Positions 1 to 8,895 of a stretch of 64,000 nucleotides of DNA are shown one piece after another. This DNA comes from CAVORB01 sp963736235 (GTDB lineage: Bacteria > Pseudomonadota > Gammaproteobacteria > Chromatiales > Chromatiaceae), in contig CAVTOR010000017.1 of the NCBI GenBank assembly GCA_963736235.1, forward strand, positions 178,481 through 242,480. The letters run 5' to 3'. A model generated the notes under the pieces. That model worked only from the letters and a program-made list of their open reading frames with translations. It was not told where the DNA came from and ran no database searches. Positions within the stretch are counted from its first letter, which is position 1, and each line of letters begins with the position of its first letter. The translations under genes were made by a program, and so were the position numbers.

Positions 1-267
1 GAGTACGACATGAGCGCCAACCTGGCACGGGTGCTGAAATCCGTCGGCCAGACCGCCCCCGAGACCAAGCCGGCCCTGGAGCTCAATCTGGAGCATCCCC
101 TGGTCAGGCGCCTGGAGTCCGAGGGGGACGAGAGCCGATTCGCCGATCTCGGACTGTTGTTGTTCGACCAGTCCCAACTCGCCGAGGGCGGACAGCTCGA
201 TGACCCTGCGGCCTTCGTCGGCCGGCTCAACAAGTTGATGATGAGTATGATGCTTGCCGGCGGCTAA
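1..267 (+). CDS. htpG: Chaperone HtpG (Hsp90), C-terminal end only
   Basis: Only the last 88 codons are in the window; the reading frame is open from base 1, so the Met at base 10 is internal. The piece matches the end of the HtpG C-terminal dimerisation domain: a segment reading LELNLEHPLVRRL, then a helix ending in LLLFDQSQLAEGGQLDDP and a final FVGRLNKL helix. HtpG is the cytosolic ATP-dependent Hsp90 chaperone. The N-terminal ATPase and middle domains lie upstream of the window. adk follows on the same strand after 459 bases. Confidence 0.9.
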   Translation, partial: EYDMSANLARVLKSVGQTAPETKPALELNLEHPLVRRLESEGDESRFADLGLLLFDQSQLAEGGQLDDPAAFVGRLNKLMMSMMLAGG

Positions 268-537
268 GGACGCGGACCGTCGGACCCTGGCGCAAGGACG
301 CGCGACGGGGGCGGTATCCGCAATAGCTCCTTCGCATTCGGACTTCGAATGGATAAGGCGCCTGTATTGCCTCATGGATTCTACGGAATAGCCTGCCGGC
401 CCCGCCTGTGGCAGACTGCCAGCCCGTCGGGACACAGATCTGCCGACGGTGCGAGCATTGCGCCGTTCGCAGACTGTTACCCCGCGTGCGCGGAGCCCTA
501 GCCCTCGATAATGTTCGTACCGAGGTGGGTTCCTAAC

Positions 538-670
538 AGACGCTGATGATTGGCCACCCTGGCCAAAATCAGCATGCCACCCAAGAAGCGCGGTTCTTGG
601 ATGGCTACATTTTCAAACGCTTGCGCGCTTGAAAGTGGCGTCACGTCCATGTGCCGCGGGAAGCGCTGAA
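538..670 (+). repeat. 133-bp three-hairpin interspersed repeat, copy 1
   Basis: This stretch is about 85% identical by eye to 27785-27918. Three inverted repeats follow one another. Hairpin 1 (542-573) pairs GCTGAT..TTGGCCA with TGGCCAA..ATCAGC. Hairpin 2 (576-605) pairs GCCAcCCAAGAA with TTCTTGGaTGGC. Hairpin 3 (611-634) pairs TTTCAAaCGC with GCGCTTGAAA. The two copies begin with AGACGCTGA and end with GCCGCGGGAAGCGCTGAA. It has no coding potential and ends 56 bases before adk. It could be a miniature mobile element, a REP/BIME-like repeat or a structured RNA; the sequence alone does not decide. The rest of 268-726 holds nothing I recognise. Confidence 0.8.
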
Positions 671-726
671 TTTCTCAGCGTTTCCCCAGGGCGAGCAATC
701 CATTCGATTTCGAGGAGCGATACAAG

Positions 727-1383
727 ATGCGCATCATTCTGCTTGGCGGTCCAGGTGCCGGTAAGGGCACGCAGGCCGGCTTCATCAAGGAAAAGTTCGG
801 CATTCCCCAGATCTCCACGGGCGATATGCTGCGGGCCCACGTCAAGGCCGGGAGCGAGCTGGGCAAGGCGGCCAAGAAGATCATGGACGAGGGCGGACTG
901 GTCTCCGACGACATCATCATGGGCATGGTCAAGGAGCGCATCAAGGAGGACGACTGCAAGAGCGGCTTCCTGTTCGACGGTTTCCCGCGCACCCTGGCGC
1001 AGGCGGACGCCTTGAAGGACGCGCGTATTTTCGTCGATGCCGTGGTGGAGATCGATGTGCCGGACGAGGAGATCATCAAGCGCATGTCCGGCCGCCGGGC
1101 GCACTTGGCCTCCGGGCGCACCTATCACGTCATCTACAATCCGCCCAAGGAGGAGGGGAAGGACGACGTCACCGGCGAGCCGCTGATCCAGCGCGACGAC
1201 GACAAGGAAGAGACCGTCAAGGCGCGGCTCAAGGTCTACCACGACCAGACCGAGCCCCTGATCGCCTACTACTCGAAGTGGGCAAGTGAGGGCGGCGAGG
1301 GCGCTCCCAGGTATGTGAAGATCCACGGCATCGGCGGTGTAACAGACATCCGGGACCAGATCTTCAGCGGCCTCGGGGCCTGA
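727..1383 (+). CDS. adk: Adenylate kinase
   Basis: Catalyses ATP + AMP to 2 ADP in the cytosol. The 218-residue length is that of the long bacterial form. The N-terminus carries the P-loop GGPGAGKGT at residues 7-15, followed by the AMP-binding segment (QISTGDMLR) and the DGFPRTLAQA motif. The LID domain (GRRAH..GRTYHVIYNPP) has no zinc cysteines, as in most Gram-negative enzymes. The ATG at 727 begins directly with the conserved MRIILLGGPG. A strong intrinsic terminator follows at 1410-1432, so the gene looks monocistronic. Confidence 0.97.
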   Translation: MRIILLGGPGAGKGTQAGFIKEKFGIPQISTGDMLRAHVKAGSELGKAAKKIMDEGGLVSDDIIMGMVKERIKEDDCKSGFLFDGFPRTLAQADALKDARIFVDAVVEIDVPDEEIIKRMSGRRAHLASGRTYHVIYNPPKEEGKDDVTGEPLIQRDDDKEETVKARLKVYHDQTEPLIAYYSKWASEGGEGAPRYVKIHGIGGVTDIRDQIFSGLGA

Positions 1384-1409
1384 TTCGCATCGTCGGTCCA
1401 GATACCAGA

Positions 1410-1432
1410 AACCGGGCGCTGCCCGGTTTTTT
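1410..1432 (+). terminator. Rho-independent terminator after adk
   Basis: A perfect 8-bp stem, AACCGGGC (1410-1417) with GCCCGGTT (1421-1428), closes a GCT loop and runs into TTTTTT. It lies 27 bases after the adk stop. Confidence 0.9.
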
Positions 1433-1552
1433 CGGTATTACTCCGCTGGGTTTCTCGCCCATCGCCCTTATCTTTGACCGCGGGGGGAAACTGCGGGGTG
1501 TGCGGATTATCTGCTAGTATTCAGCGCCAGATCTGGAAAGAAGGTGAATCCA

Positions 1553-1924
1553 ATGGCTGTCGTAGAACTCAGTAAAGACAACTTCGAGCAGACGATCAAG
1601 GACAACGACTTCGTGATCGTTGATTTCTGGGCCCCCTGGTGCGGACCCTGCCGCTCCTTCGCGCCGGTCTACGACAAGGTCTCGGCCGATCACGACGATG
1701 TGGTGTTCGCCAAGGTCAACACCGAGAGCGAGCAAGAAATCGCCGCCCACTTTCAGATCCGCTCCATTCCCACCCTGATGATCTTCCGCGAGCAGATCAT
1801 CATCTTCGCCCAGCCGGGCGCTCTGCCGGAAGGCTCCTTCCGCCAACTTCTCGACAAGGCCAGGGAGCTCGACATGGCCGAGGTGCGGCAGCAGGTGGAG
1901 GCTCAGCAGAAGAGCCATGCTTGA
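1553..1924 (+). CDS. Thioredoxin family protein
   Basis: A single-domain thioredoxin of 123 residues with the classic active site WCGPC (Cys30 and Cys33 from the chosen start) and the cis-proline segment SIPTLMIF. It should act as a cytosolic dithiol-disulfide reductant, since there is no signal peptide. The ATG at 1553 is preferred over the in-frame GTG at 1544 because GAAAGAAGG lies at the right spacing before it. The C-terminus has a short charged tail (VRQQVEAQQKSHA) beyond the usual fold. It stands alone, so the client is unknown; it is not E. coli TrxA-like in its first residues. Confidence 0.9.
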   Translation: MAVVELSKDNFEQTIKDNDFVIVDFWAPWCGPCRSFAPVYDKVSADHDDVVFAKVNTESEQEIAAHFQIRSIPTLMIFREQIIIFAQPGALPEGSFRQLLDKARELDMAEVRQQVEAQQKSHA

Positions 1925-2019
1925 GGTACCGTGCCGGTGAGCGGCGGTCGGCGTCCTTCGTCTCCTGATTGCCGCGAAGGATCACGCGTCATCCCCAGGC
2001 AGTTGCCCGCTTAACCGCC

Positions 2020-2532
2020 ATGCAGGCCCCCCGTTATCCGTGGGCGATGCAGTGCGTCACTTGCGAGCGTCCCACGGTGGGCGACCTGATGGGGTTGTGC
2101 GAGGAAAATTATCTGGCGTTACGGCGACTCGTTCCCGACCTAAAGTGCTTGCGGGGCGAATTCATCTCGCGCCGTGCGGGGGGGCTCGAGCTCCATCTGG
2201 AGATCATCGAGCAGTCGCCCTTCACCAGCCTGCTGCGACTGACCTATTTCTTTCCGCACGGTGACGCCGAGGTGCATCGAATCCCCGAGGCGGATCCCGA
2301 CGCATTGTTGCGCGCGTATCACGATGCGGCCCAGGTCGAGGTCGTGAATCTGCGTCAAACCGCCTTGCCGATCCACAGCCACTATCGCTATCCGGCTCTC
2401 GAGGCAAAGTGGAAGGCGAATCTGTTCCTCTCCAAGTGGCTGGGTTACTGCTTGGGGCAAGGACACCGCTTCGCGGCAGCCCCGGCGCTCACCGAATCCG
2501 ATCGGGGGCAGCTCTTGTCGCGCTGCCTCTGA
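2020..2532 (+). CDS. DUF1249 family protein (YqiB-like)
   Basis: The predicted protein (170 residues from the ATG at 2020) fits the DUF1249/YqiB family: an N-terminal LMGLCEENYLALRRLVPD helix, a beta-rich centre, an AYHDAAQVEV segment and a C-terminal NLFLSKWLGYCLGQGH motif. E. coli YqiB is of unknown function and sits near cpdA. Two extra N-terminal cysteines (CVTCERP) precede the domain. The frame is open further upstream (TTG at 1969), and the ATG at 2047 is also possible, so the start is uncertain. Soluble and cytosolic by sequence. Confidence 0.75.
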   Translation: MQAPRYPWAMQCVTCERPTVGDLMGLCEENYLALRRLVPDLKCLRGEFISRRAGGLELHLEIIEQSPFTSLLRLTYFFPHGDAEVHRIPEADPDALLRAYHDAAQVEVVNLRQTALPIHSHYRYPALEAKWKANLFLSKWLGYCLGQGHRFAAAPALTESDRGQLLSRCL

Positions 2533-2667
2533 GGCGGCGGCGATCGCGCCAGCGTCCCCTTCCCCCTCCTTGACCTGTCCCGACAACCGGGAACTTGCCG
2601 CGGGTTTTCGGGACCAAACGCACGGAAGAAGCCGGCTAAGGAGTTCGCCGATAAAAAGTGCGGTAAA

Positions 2668-2700
2668 ATACTTGACTATTTTTCTGCACTATCATTATCC
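2668..2700 (+). promoter_or_regulatory. IscR type-1-like operator overlapping the iscR promoter
   Basis: The 25 bases 2668-2692 begin ATACTTGACTATTTTT, which matches the left half and AT-rich centre of the published IscR type-1 pattern (ATASYYGACTRWWWYAGTC...), and they end in the expected TAT. TTGACT at 2672-2677 can serve as the -35 element, with TTATCC or CATTAT as -10. An [2Fe-2S]-IscR bound here would block RNA polymerase, which is the known autorepression circuit. The right half-site is degenerate. Confidence 0.7.
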
Positions 2701-2753
2701 TTATATCCCGAGTGCTTCCATCGGTTTTAACCCGAAGCGAAGGTATAACCACA

Positions 2754-3218
2754 ATGAGACTCTCCACGAAAGGTCGTTACGCCGTTACCGCCATGCTTGA
2801 CCTTGCGCTTCAGTCCGGCAAGGGCCCGGTGACGCTGGCGGACATCTCGGTCAATCAAGGCATATCCCTTTCCTACCTGGAACAGCTGTTCGCCGCGCTG
2901 CGCGGGAAGCAGTTGGTGCGGGGGGTGCGGGGTCCGGGGGGCGGCTATTATCTGGGCAAGGAGCCGAACGAGATATCGATCGCGGACATTATTTGCGCCG
3001 TCGACGAATGGGTGGAGTTTACCCGCTGCGGTGGCCGGGAAAACTGCCGTGACGGAAAGCGCTGCCTGACCCATACCCTCTGGGACGACCTCAGCGACGA
3101 GATCTTCAAGTTCCTCAGCGACATCTCGCTGTCCGATCTCGTGGAGCGAGGGCGGCGAGAAGGTCGCCGTGTCGATACCGCCGGATTAGGCTCCGATCGA
3201 AAGCAACGCGCCGCGTAA
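2754..3218 (+). CDS. iscR: Rrf2-family Fe-S regulator IscR
   Basis: A transcriptional regulator of iron-sulfur cluster biogenesis. From the ATG at 2754 the protein is 154 residues with an N-terminal winged helix (MRLSTKGRYAVTAMLDLA). Cys92, Cys98, Cys104 and His107 fall at exactly the positions of the [2Fe-2S] ligands of E. coli IscR (CGGRENC, KRCLTH), so it should sense cluster status. An earlier in-frame start at 2712 would lie inside the promoter and is rejected. iscS, iscU and the rest of the operon do not follow; the next gene is convergent, so iscR stands alone here. A type-1-like operator lies upstream. Confidence 0.93.
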   Translation: MRLSTKGRYAVTAMLDLALQSGKGPVTLADISVNQGISLSYLEQLFAALRGKQLVRGVRGPGGGYYLGKEPNEISIADIICAVDEWVEFTRCGGRENCRDGKRCLTHTLWDDLSDEIFKFLSDISLSDLVERGRREGRRVDTAGLGSDRKQRAA

Positions 3219-3268
3219 CTCACCGGGGGATCGGGGCGGTAGTTCCGATCTCCACAGCGCGGGGCGCA

Positions 3269-5275
3269 TCAGTTGCCTTCGGGATCACCGTTTTCGCCCA
3301 GGTCGTCCGCGTGCGCAGAAGCAGCGAGGCGCGGGAATGATAAACGGACCCGTGTCCCTTCGGTTGCGTTCGACGTAATCGCCAGCTCCCCGCCTTGACC
3401 TAGGGTCAAGCGGCGGACGATCGCCAGGCCGAGCCCGGTCCCTGATGACTTGGTACTGACGAAAGGCTCCAGGACGCGCTCGAGCAGTTCGGGCGGGATC
3501 GGCGGCCCCGGGTTCGCCACCTCCAGACTTACGATCCCCGATGCCGGATGATCTTGGACGGTCCAAGCGATCTCGGCGCCATCCGGGGCCGCCTCGCACG
3601 CGTTCTGTGTCAGGTTCGTGAAGACCTGGGTCAGCCTGTCCGGGTCGGCCATCATCCATGCCTCGGTCTGTCCGCCGTCTATCATGATTCGTTGGTTGCG
3701 GCTGATTGCCAGATCCCGGTGGCTGTCGAGGAAGGCGAGCAGCGCTTCCCCGGCCCGGAGTGGCCGAAGGCGCAGATTAAGTGGCTTCGCGTAGAAGAGC
3801 ATCTCCTCGAGCAGACGGCGCATGCGCGCCGACTCTCGTTGCGCGAGCGCCAGTCGCTTCCCGGCATTGTCGGACAAGTCCAGGCGGCCGAAGTAGTCCA
3901 GGGCCATGCCGATGGTGGTCAGGGGCGTTCGCAGTTCATGGGCGATACCCGAGGCGAATTCCCCAATCGAGGCCAGTCGACCGTGCTCCGCCAAGCGCAC
4001 CGTGCGGCCGAAGCTGTGGGTGACGAGCTGCGCGATATTGTCGAGAAACCTCCGGTGAGCCTCGTCGTAGCTGTCCGGGGTGCGGCTGGAGAAGACGACG
4101 ACGGCGGGGATCGGCGTCTGCGTCTGGGGTGTGAGCGGCAGGAATATGGTGTCCTTGAGGCCGCGTTCGACCAGGGAACGCAGGAACTCGAATTGGGGAT
4201 TGTTCTCCGCGGTCTCGGTCATATTCGGAATGTGCATGGGCGCGCCCGCCATCAAGGCCTTCTCCAGCAGGGTCCGGCGCAGGACGAAGAGTCGCTTGCC
4301 GATCCGCTCCGGCTCACCGTCCAAGTAGCTGACCTCCAGGCGTGCCGATGCGTTGTCCCCGTTCACCAGGACGACACCGATCCAGTCGATGCGCAGGAGG
4401 TCGGGGAACTCGCGGCTGAGAAAGCGGATCACCTCGTCCAGGTCGTTGCCCTGATGGAGGCGTTCGATGAGCTGGAACAGCACGTGCAAACGGCCCGAGA
4501 GGGCGTTGAATCCCGCGGCCAGCTGCCGCGCTTCGACGACCCCCGCCACCTCCACCTGATGGCCGAAGTCCCCTTGGGTGATTCTGCGGAACCCAGCGAC
4601 GGTGCGCTTCAGCGGCGCCAGCGCGGTGGAGTACAGGATCGCGAGGATCAGCAACGCCAGTGCCGCGGCGACGATCACCACCAGCGCCGAGACGCGCGCG
4701 ATCTTGCGGTGCTCCGCCGCGGCCCACCGGCGCAGGCTCTCCGTTAGGGTGTGGCTAGCTTGCTCGAGGGGTGCATGGTTGGCGATGTTGTGCTCTGCCG
4801 CGTACTCCAGCCTGGGTTCCTTCATGTCTGGGCCCAGGGCCGCGAGGAGGCCCTGGCGATAGTCCGACCAGGCCGTCTCCATGGCCCGGATCGCCTGCGT
4901 GACCTCGGGGCTGACACGCGGCCGCAGCCAGGGCAGGGGGCCCTCCATGCCGCCCCCGAAATCGCCGCTCATGAAGTCGCCGACGACCCGGTCGAAGGTC
5001 TCGACGTGGGACATCAGGTCCTGGTAGTAGAGCCGCACGTCGCGGAAGTAGGTCGGGTAGTCGCGCGGGGCGTTCTGCTCGTAGTTCATCGCCTGGGCGT
5101 GGAGCTGCTGCGCCGTCAGCTCCAGACGTCCCGAGATGTCCACTACCGTGTCGTACGCGAGCTGGCGCTCGAAGGAGCCAAGCGAATAGTAGCTAGCGCC
5201 CCCGAACAGCAGCACCAACAGCAGGAAGGCGGCGCTGATCTGGAAGCTCAGACTGGAAAACAGGCCCTTTGGCAT
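3269..5275 (-). CDS. HAMP-GAF sensor histidine kinase
   Basis: A membrane sensor kinase of about 668 residues. An N-terminal membrane segment (ISAAFLLLVLLFGGASYY) and a second one (VSALVVIVAAALALLILAI) flank a periplasmic helical sensor region. HAMP, then a GAF domain, follow. The DHp helix has the phospho-acceptor His in IAHELRTPL (about residue 446). The ATP-binding domain shows the N box (FTNLTQNACEAA), the G1-like ANPGPP and the G2 box GTGLGLAIV. No response regulator is adjacent, so it is an orphan kinase. The Met at 5275 is preferred because it precedes the first membrane segment closely; an in-frame GTG at 5332 is the alternative. Confidence 0.87.
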   Translation of the reverse strand: MPKGLFSSLSFQISAAFLLLVLLFGGASYYSLGSFERQLAYDTVVDISGRLELTAQQLHAQAMNYEQNAPRDYPTYFRDVRLYYQDLMSHVETFDRVVGDFMSGDFGGGMEGPLPWLRPRVSPEVTQAIRAMETAWSDYRQGLLAALGPDMKEPRLEYAAEHNIANHAPLEQASHTLTESLRRWAAAEHRKIARVSALVVIVAAALALLILAILYSTALAPLKRTVAGFRRITQGDFGHQVEVAGVVEARQLAAGFNALSGRLHVLFQLIERLHQGNDLDEVIRFLSREFPDLLRIDWIGVVLVNGDNASARLEVSYLDGEPERIGKRLFVLRRTLLEKALMAGAPMHIPNMTETAENNPQFEFLRSLVERGLKDTIFLPLTPQTQTPIPAVVVFSSRTPDSYDEAHRRFLDNIAQLVTHSFGRTVRLAEHGRLASIGEFASGIAHELRTPLTTIGMALDYFGRLDLSDNAGKRLALAQRESARMRRLLEEMLFYAKPLNLRLRPLRAGEALLAFLDSHRDLAISRNQRIMIDGGQTEAWMMADPDRLTQVFTNLTQNACEAAPDGAEIAWTVQDHPASGIVSLEVANPGPPIPPELLERVLEPFVSTKSSGTGLGLAIVRRLTLGQGGELAITSNATEGTRVRLSFPRLAASAHADDLGENGDPEGN

Positions 5276-5470
5276 GAGCGGCTCGTTATGTCGACTGGCT
5301 GAAGATGTTACACCGATGGTGCTATTCTTCACCCTCGTTGCGAAACCGGAGTTGGCGCCGCCCCGATACGCATCCTGCTCCGCTGGCCCGAGGGGCGGTC
5401 CGGGCCGCTATCGTTTCGGCGCGAACGAATACGCAAACCTGTAACAACGACAACGCGAGCTGGATGACCT

Positions 5471-6397
5471 ATGGCAGTTGCACCTGAAGGGCTCTCAACA
5501 ATTCAGGATTTCATCCGTTGGGGCGCCAGCCGCTTCAACGCGGCAGGCCTGTACTTTGGCCACGGCACCGACAACGCCCTGGACGAGGCGGCCGCGCTGG
5601 TCCTCTTCGCACTGCATCTGCCGCCGGATCTGCCCCCCATGTATCGCGACTGCCGCCTCACCTGGCGCGAGCGCGAGGCGGTTACGGAGCTGTTGGAGCG
5701 GCGCGTGTCGGAGCGCAAGCCCGCGGCCTATCTCACCCATCGCGCCTGGTTCGCGGGGCTCGAGTTCTACGTCAATGAGGATGTCCTGGTGCCCCGCTCC
5801 CCCCTCGCCGAGTTGGTCGAGGCGGGCTTCGATCCCTGGCTGGACCCGGAATCGGTCCGCCGCGTGCTGGACCTCTGCGCGGGTAGCGGCTGCATCGGCA
5901 TCGCCGCCGCTTTCTACCTGCCCGAGGCGGAGGTTGATCTGGCGGACATCTCCGAATCGGCGCTCGAGGTGGCGGCACAAAACGTCTCGCTGCACGGTCT
6001 GGACGAGCGGGTTCGGCTCCTGGAGTCGGACCTGTTCGCGGGGATCGGTAACCGCACCTATGACGTCATCGTTTCGAATCCGCCCTACGTGGGCGCGGCG
6101 GAGTTGGAGGGGTTGCCCGAGGAGTACCGGAAGGAGCCGAGGATCGCGCTCGCCGCGGGCGAGAGTGGTCTCGAGTTCGCCCTGCGTATCCTGTGCGATG
6201 CGCCGAAATACCTGCGCGAGGGAGGCATCCTGATCGTCGAGCTGGGCAATACCGCCGCGGAGTTGGAGCGGCGTTTCCCGGACCTGCCGTTCTTGTGGCT
6301 TGAGTTCGAACGCGGGGGGGAGGGCGTCTGTCTCATGAACCGGGAGCAATTGATCGAGTTTCATCCCCTGTTTGCACAGGCATCGGAGCAACTATGA
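5471..6397 (+). CDS. prmB: Ribosomal protein L3 N5-glutamine methyltransferase
   Basis: A SAM-dependent methyltransferase of the HemK/PrmB family that modifies a glutamine of protein L3 during 50S assembly. The N-terminal helical domain has the PrmB-typical YFGHGTDNALDEA (residues 28-40), which separates it from the release-factor enzyme PrmC. The SAM motif DLCAGSGCIG is at 134-143 and the catalytic NPPY at 203-206. Length (308) fits the family. The stop overlaps the next start as ATGA at 6394, so the downstream small gene is translationally coupled. Confidence 0.93.
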   Translation: MAVAPEGLSTIQDFIRWGASRFNAAGLYFGHGTDNALDEAAALVLFALHLPPDLPPMYRDCRLTWREREAVTELLERRVSERKPAAYLTHRAWFAGLEFYVNEDVLVPRSPLAELVEAGFDPWLDPESVRRVLDLCAGSGCIGIAAAFYLPEAEVDLADISESALEVAAQNVSLHGLDERVRLLESDLFAGIGNRTYDVIVSNPPYVGAAELEGLPEEYRKEPRIALAAGESGLEFALRILCDAPKYLREGGILIVELGNTAAELERRFPDLPFLWLEFERGGEGVCLMNREQLIEFHPLFAQASEQL

Positions 6398-6717
6398 GCC
6401 TCAGAAGGGCGACGACCGTCGACGAGTACGTCGAGTGGGTGCGGCAAGCGGTGTTCGAGGTCGGCGACCTGCGCGACTGCCTGGAGTTCGAGCTGGAGGA
6501 TCTCAACCGATTCCCCGCCTTTCTCGATCCGCTCGAGCAGGGCATCAAGGACCTGTACGAGTCCATGAAAGCGGGCACCTACAGCTTTGGGCGGGAAGAT
6601 ATGCCGTTCATGGACCTGGCGGAGAAGTACGCCGACGAGATCCCTTTCGTCACGCTGCTCAAACAGATCAACGAGACCCATCGCAAGGGCCTCGAGGTGG
6701 CGGGCGAGGGCGATTGA
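6394..6717 (+). CDS. Conserved small acidic protein between prmB and hemN
   Basis: A 107-residue acidic, mostly helical protein with no signal peptide, membrane segment or cysteine pair. Its start overlaps the prmB stop (ATGA), and it ends 78 bases before hemN, which argues for a real gene in the same transcript. Features include a central FPAFLDPLEQGIKDLYESM helix and a C-terminal PFVTLLKQINETHRKGLE helix. I do not recognise a functional family with confidence, so no role is proposed. Confidence 0.75.
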   Translation: MSLRRATTVDEYVEWVRQAVFEVGDLRDCLEFELEDLNRFPAFLDPLEQGIKDLYESMKAGTYSFGREDMPFMDLAEKYADEIPFVTLLKQINETHRKGLEVAGEGD

Positions 6718-6795
6718 TCGTTTGCCCGCATCCTCTCTCCGGCCGGACGAACAAGGCGTCGTGCGTTCGGCACCCGACTTGACGGTAACAGACCC

Positions 6796-8181
6796 ATGGA
6801 CCAGAGCATCGACTTCGATCTTGACCTGATCCGCCGCTACGATCAGAGCGGTCCCCGCTACACCTCGTATCCCACGGCGGTCGAGTTCCACGACAGCTTC
6901 AGCGAGCCGGCGTACCGCGCCGCCTGCGCCCGCAGCAACCAGGCGGGGCGGCCCTTGTCGCTCTACTTCCACATTCCTTTCTGCGATACCGTCTGTTTCT
7001 ACTGCGCCTGCAACAAGGTGGCCACCAAGGACCGCAGCCGGGCACAGCCGTACCTGGATCGGGTCTACCGGGAACTCGAGCTGCAGGCCTCCCTGTTCGG
7101 CGCGGGGCGCCAGGTCGAGCAGCTGCATTGGGGAGGCGGTACGCCGACCTTCATCAGCCGCGACCAGATGAGCGAGCTGATGGACACCACGCGCCGCTGG
7201 TTCGACTTAGCCACGGACGATGTCGGCGAGTACTCGATCGAGATCGACCCCCGGGAGGCGGATGCCGAGACCGTGGCGCTACTGCGACGACTGGGCTTCA
7301 ACCGCATGAGCCTCGGGGTGCAGGATTTCGACCCCAAGGTGCAGAAGGCGGTCAACCGCATTCAGAGCGAGGCCGAGACGCTTGCGGTGCTGGAGGCGGC
7401 ACGGGCGGAGGGCTTCCGCTCGATCAGCATCGATCTCATCTACGGCCTGCCGCACCAGACGGTGGCGGGCTTCGAGCGCACGTTGGAGCGCGTCGTCGAA
7501 TTTGCCCCGGATCGGCTCTCGGTCTTCAACTACGCGCACCTGCCCAAGCGCTTCATGCCGCAACGGCGGATCGACGAGACCGACCTGCCGGCGCCCCAGG
7601 TCAAGCTCGACATCCTCCAGGCGACCGGCCAGCGCCTGGGCGAGGCGGGTTATGTCTACATCGGGATGGACCACTTCGCCCGCCCGGACGACGAGCTTGC
7701 GCTGGCGCAGCGGAACGGTACCCTCTATCGCAACTTCCAGGGCTACTCCACCCACGCCGAGTGCGACCTGATCGGTATCGGCGTCACCTCCATCGGCAAG
7801 GTGGACAACACCTACGCCCAGAACCGCAGAACCCTGGACGAGTACTACGCCGACATCGATGCCGGGCGCCTGGCGGTGTTCCGCGGCATCGAGCTTAGCC
7901 GCGACGACGAGATCCGGCGCGACGTGATCACCCGCGTCATTTGCAACTTCTTTCTCGACTACGCGGATGTCGAGCGGGCCTGGGGGATCGACTTCGGCTC
8001 CTACTTCGCCGATGCCCTTCCCAGACTCGAGCCCATGCGGCAGGACGGCTTGCTGGAGCTTGACGCCGAGGGCATTCGGGTCCTACCCCGCGGTCGGCTT
8101 CTGATCCGCAACATCTGCATGGTCTTCGACGCCTATCTCGACGCCAAGCTGGGACCGGTGGGGTTCTCGAAGGTCATCTAA
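6796..8181 (+). CDS. hemN: Oxygen-independent coproporphyrinogen III oxidase
   Basis: A radical SAM enzyme that decarboxylates coproporphyrinogen III to protoporphyrinogen IX without oxygen, for haem or bacteriochlorophyll synthesis. The 461-residue length is close to E. coli HemN. The N-terminus has the HemN hallmark RYTSYPTA, and the [4Fe-4S] motif is PFCDTVCFYCAC with Cys63, Cys67, Cys70 and the additional Cys72. A glycine-rich SAM-binding segment (HWGGGTPTF) follows. The C-terminal HemN domain is complete. No clear FNR-type TTGAT-N4-ATCAA box was found in the short upstream gap. Confidence 0.95.
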   Translation: MDQSIDFDLDLIRRYDQSGPRYTSYPTAVEFHDSFSEPAYRAACARSNQAGRPLSLYFHIPFCDTVCFYCACNKVATKDRSRAQPYLDRVYRELELQASLFGAGRQVEQLHWGGGTPTFISRDQMSELMDTTRRWFDLATDDVGEYSIEIDPREADAETVALLRRLGFNRMSLGVQDFDPKVQKAVNRIQSEAETLAVLEAARAEGFRSISIDLIYGLPHQTVAGFERTLERVVEFAPDRLSVFNYAHLPKRFMPQRRIDETDLPAPQVKLDILQATGQRLGEAGYVYIGMDHFARPDDELALAQRNGTLYRNFQGYSTHAECDLIGIGVTSIGKVDNTYAQNRRTLDEYYADIDAGRLAVFRGIELSRDDEIRRDVITRVICNFFLDYADVERAWGIDFGSYFADALPRLEPMRQDGLLELDAEGIRVLPRGRLLIRNICMVFDAYLDAKLGPVGFSKVI

Positions 8182-8373
8182 CGCACGTCCGTATCGGAGC
8201 CGCGAGCGCGCGATCGGCCTCTAGATCTGCGTGTGCCGACTCGTGCCAGCGGCCCATGTAGTGCCGGAGGTTTCACGGCGTCTACCGTCTCCGGTGGCTG
8301 CGCCGCGGCGATCGGGAAGATGAACGAGAGGAGTGTGCCCGCGCTGTGGTGGCGGTTTCCTGCGTTCACGGCT

Positions 8374-8892
8374 TCAGCCCTGGGTCCGGTCGGACAAGTG
8401 AACGATCTGGACGGCGTTTCCGACCCGAATGGTACCGCCCGAAACCACCCGCAGACAGATGCCGCTGCGCCGGCCGAGGGCCTTGGCCGTGCCGGGGCGG
8501 GTGATGGAGTCCAGGTATCCGCAGGGTGGGCGTGGGCGAACCCAGGCGAATACCGCCGTGCCGATGCGCAGGTGCCGATGTTGCAGGGTGGCGATTGCCA
8601 GGCCCCGCACCACGAGGTTGCGGCGGTGCTCGCCGTCGGCGAGCGGGATGCCGCTTCGCCGTTGGGCACGCGACAGATCCTCCTCGGCGATCAGCGTCAC
8701 CTGGCAACCGTCGGTCGCCTTCCAGAAGCCCTCTCCCCGGGCGTAGCGGTCGCTGTACAGGCCGTCCATGGTGACCTCCGCCGACAGCATCGCGCGCATC
8801 GGCTCGCCGGCGCGGTCCGCCACAAAGATGGCCCGTAGTGCGCCGTTACAATCCTTGCGCGAGCGGCCGAGGAGACGTGAGAGCCATTGCAC
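8374..8892 (-). CDS. MOSC domain-containing protein
   Basis: A 172-residue stand-alone MOSC-type protein. MOSC domains occur in molybdenum cofactor sulfurases and related sulfur carriers. Family features seen are GLYSDRY.RGEG early, GCQVTLIAEEDL in the middle, a HRRNLVVRGL block, and the C-terminal GRRSGICLRVVSGGTIRVGD-like strand (here RVGNAV). The usual conserved Cys may be that in RPPCGYLD or SGICLRV. It starts 3 bases after the phosphatase-like gene upstream and is surely cotranscribed with it. Its substrate is unknown. The convergent gap 8182-8373 after it shows no clear terminator. Confidence 0.8.
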   Translation of the reverse strand: MQWLSRLLGRSRKDCNGALRAIFVADRAGEPMRAMLSAEVTMDGLYSDRYARGEGFWKATDGCQVTLIAEEDLSRAQRRSGIPLADGEHRRNLVVRGLAIATLQHRHLRIGTAVFAWVRPRPPCGYLDSITRPGTAKALGRRSGICLRVVSGGTIRVGNAVQIVHLSDRTQG

Positions 8893-8895
8893 GGC

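Noticed and set aside
3219..3268. Terminator between iscR and the convergent kinase
   Set aside because: A GGATCGG/CCGATCTCC hairpin exists but has no T run on either strand, so it was not called.
3548..4747. Long plus-strand open frame opposite the sensor kinase
   Set aside because: It is a shadow of the well-supported kinase gene; its translation is low-complexity and lacks similarity and a ribosome binding site.
6718..6795. FNR box before hemN
   Set aside because: A TTGAT half-site-like sequence occurs near the preceding stop, but no matching ATCAA at the right spacing.
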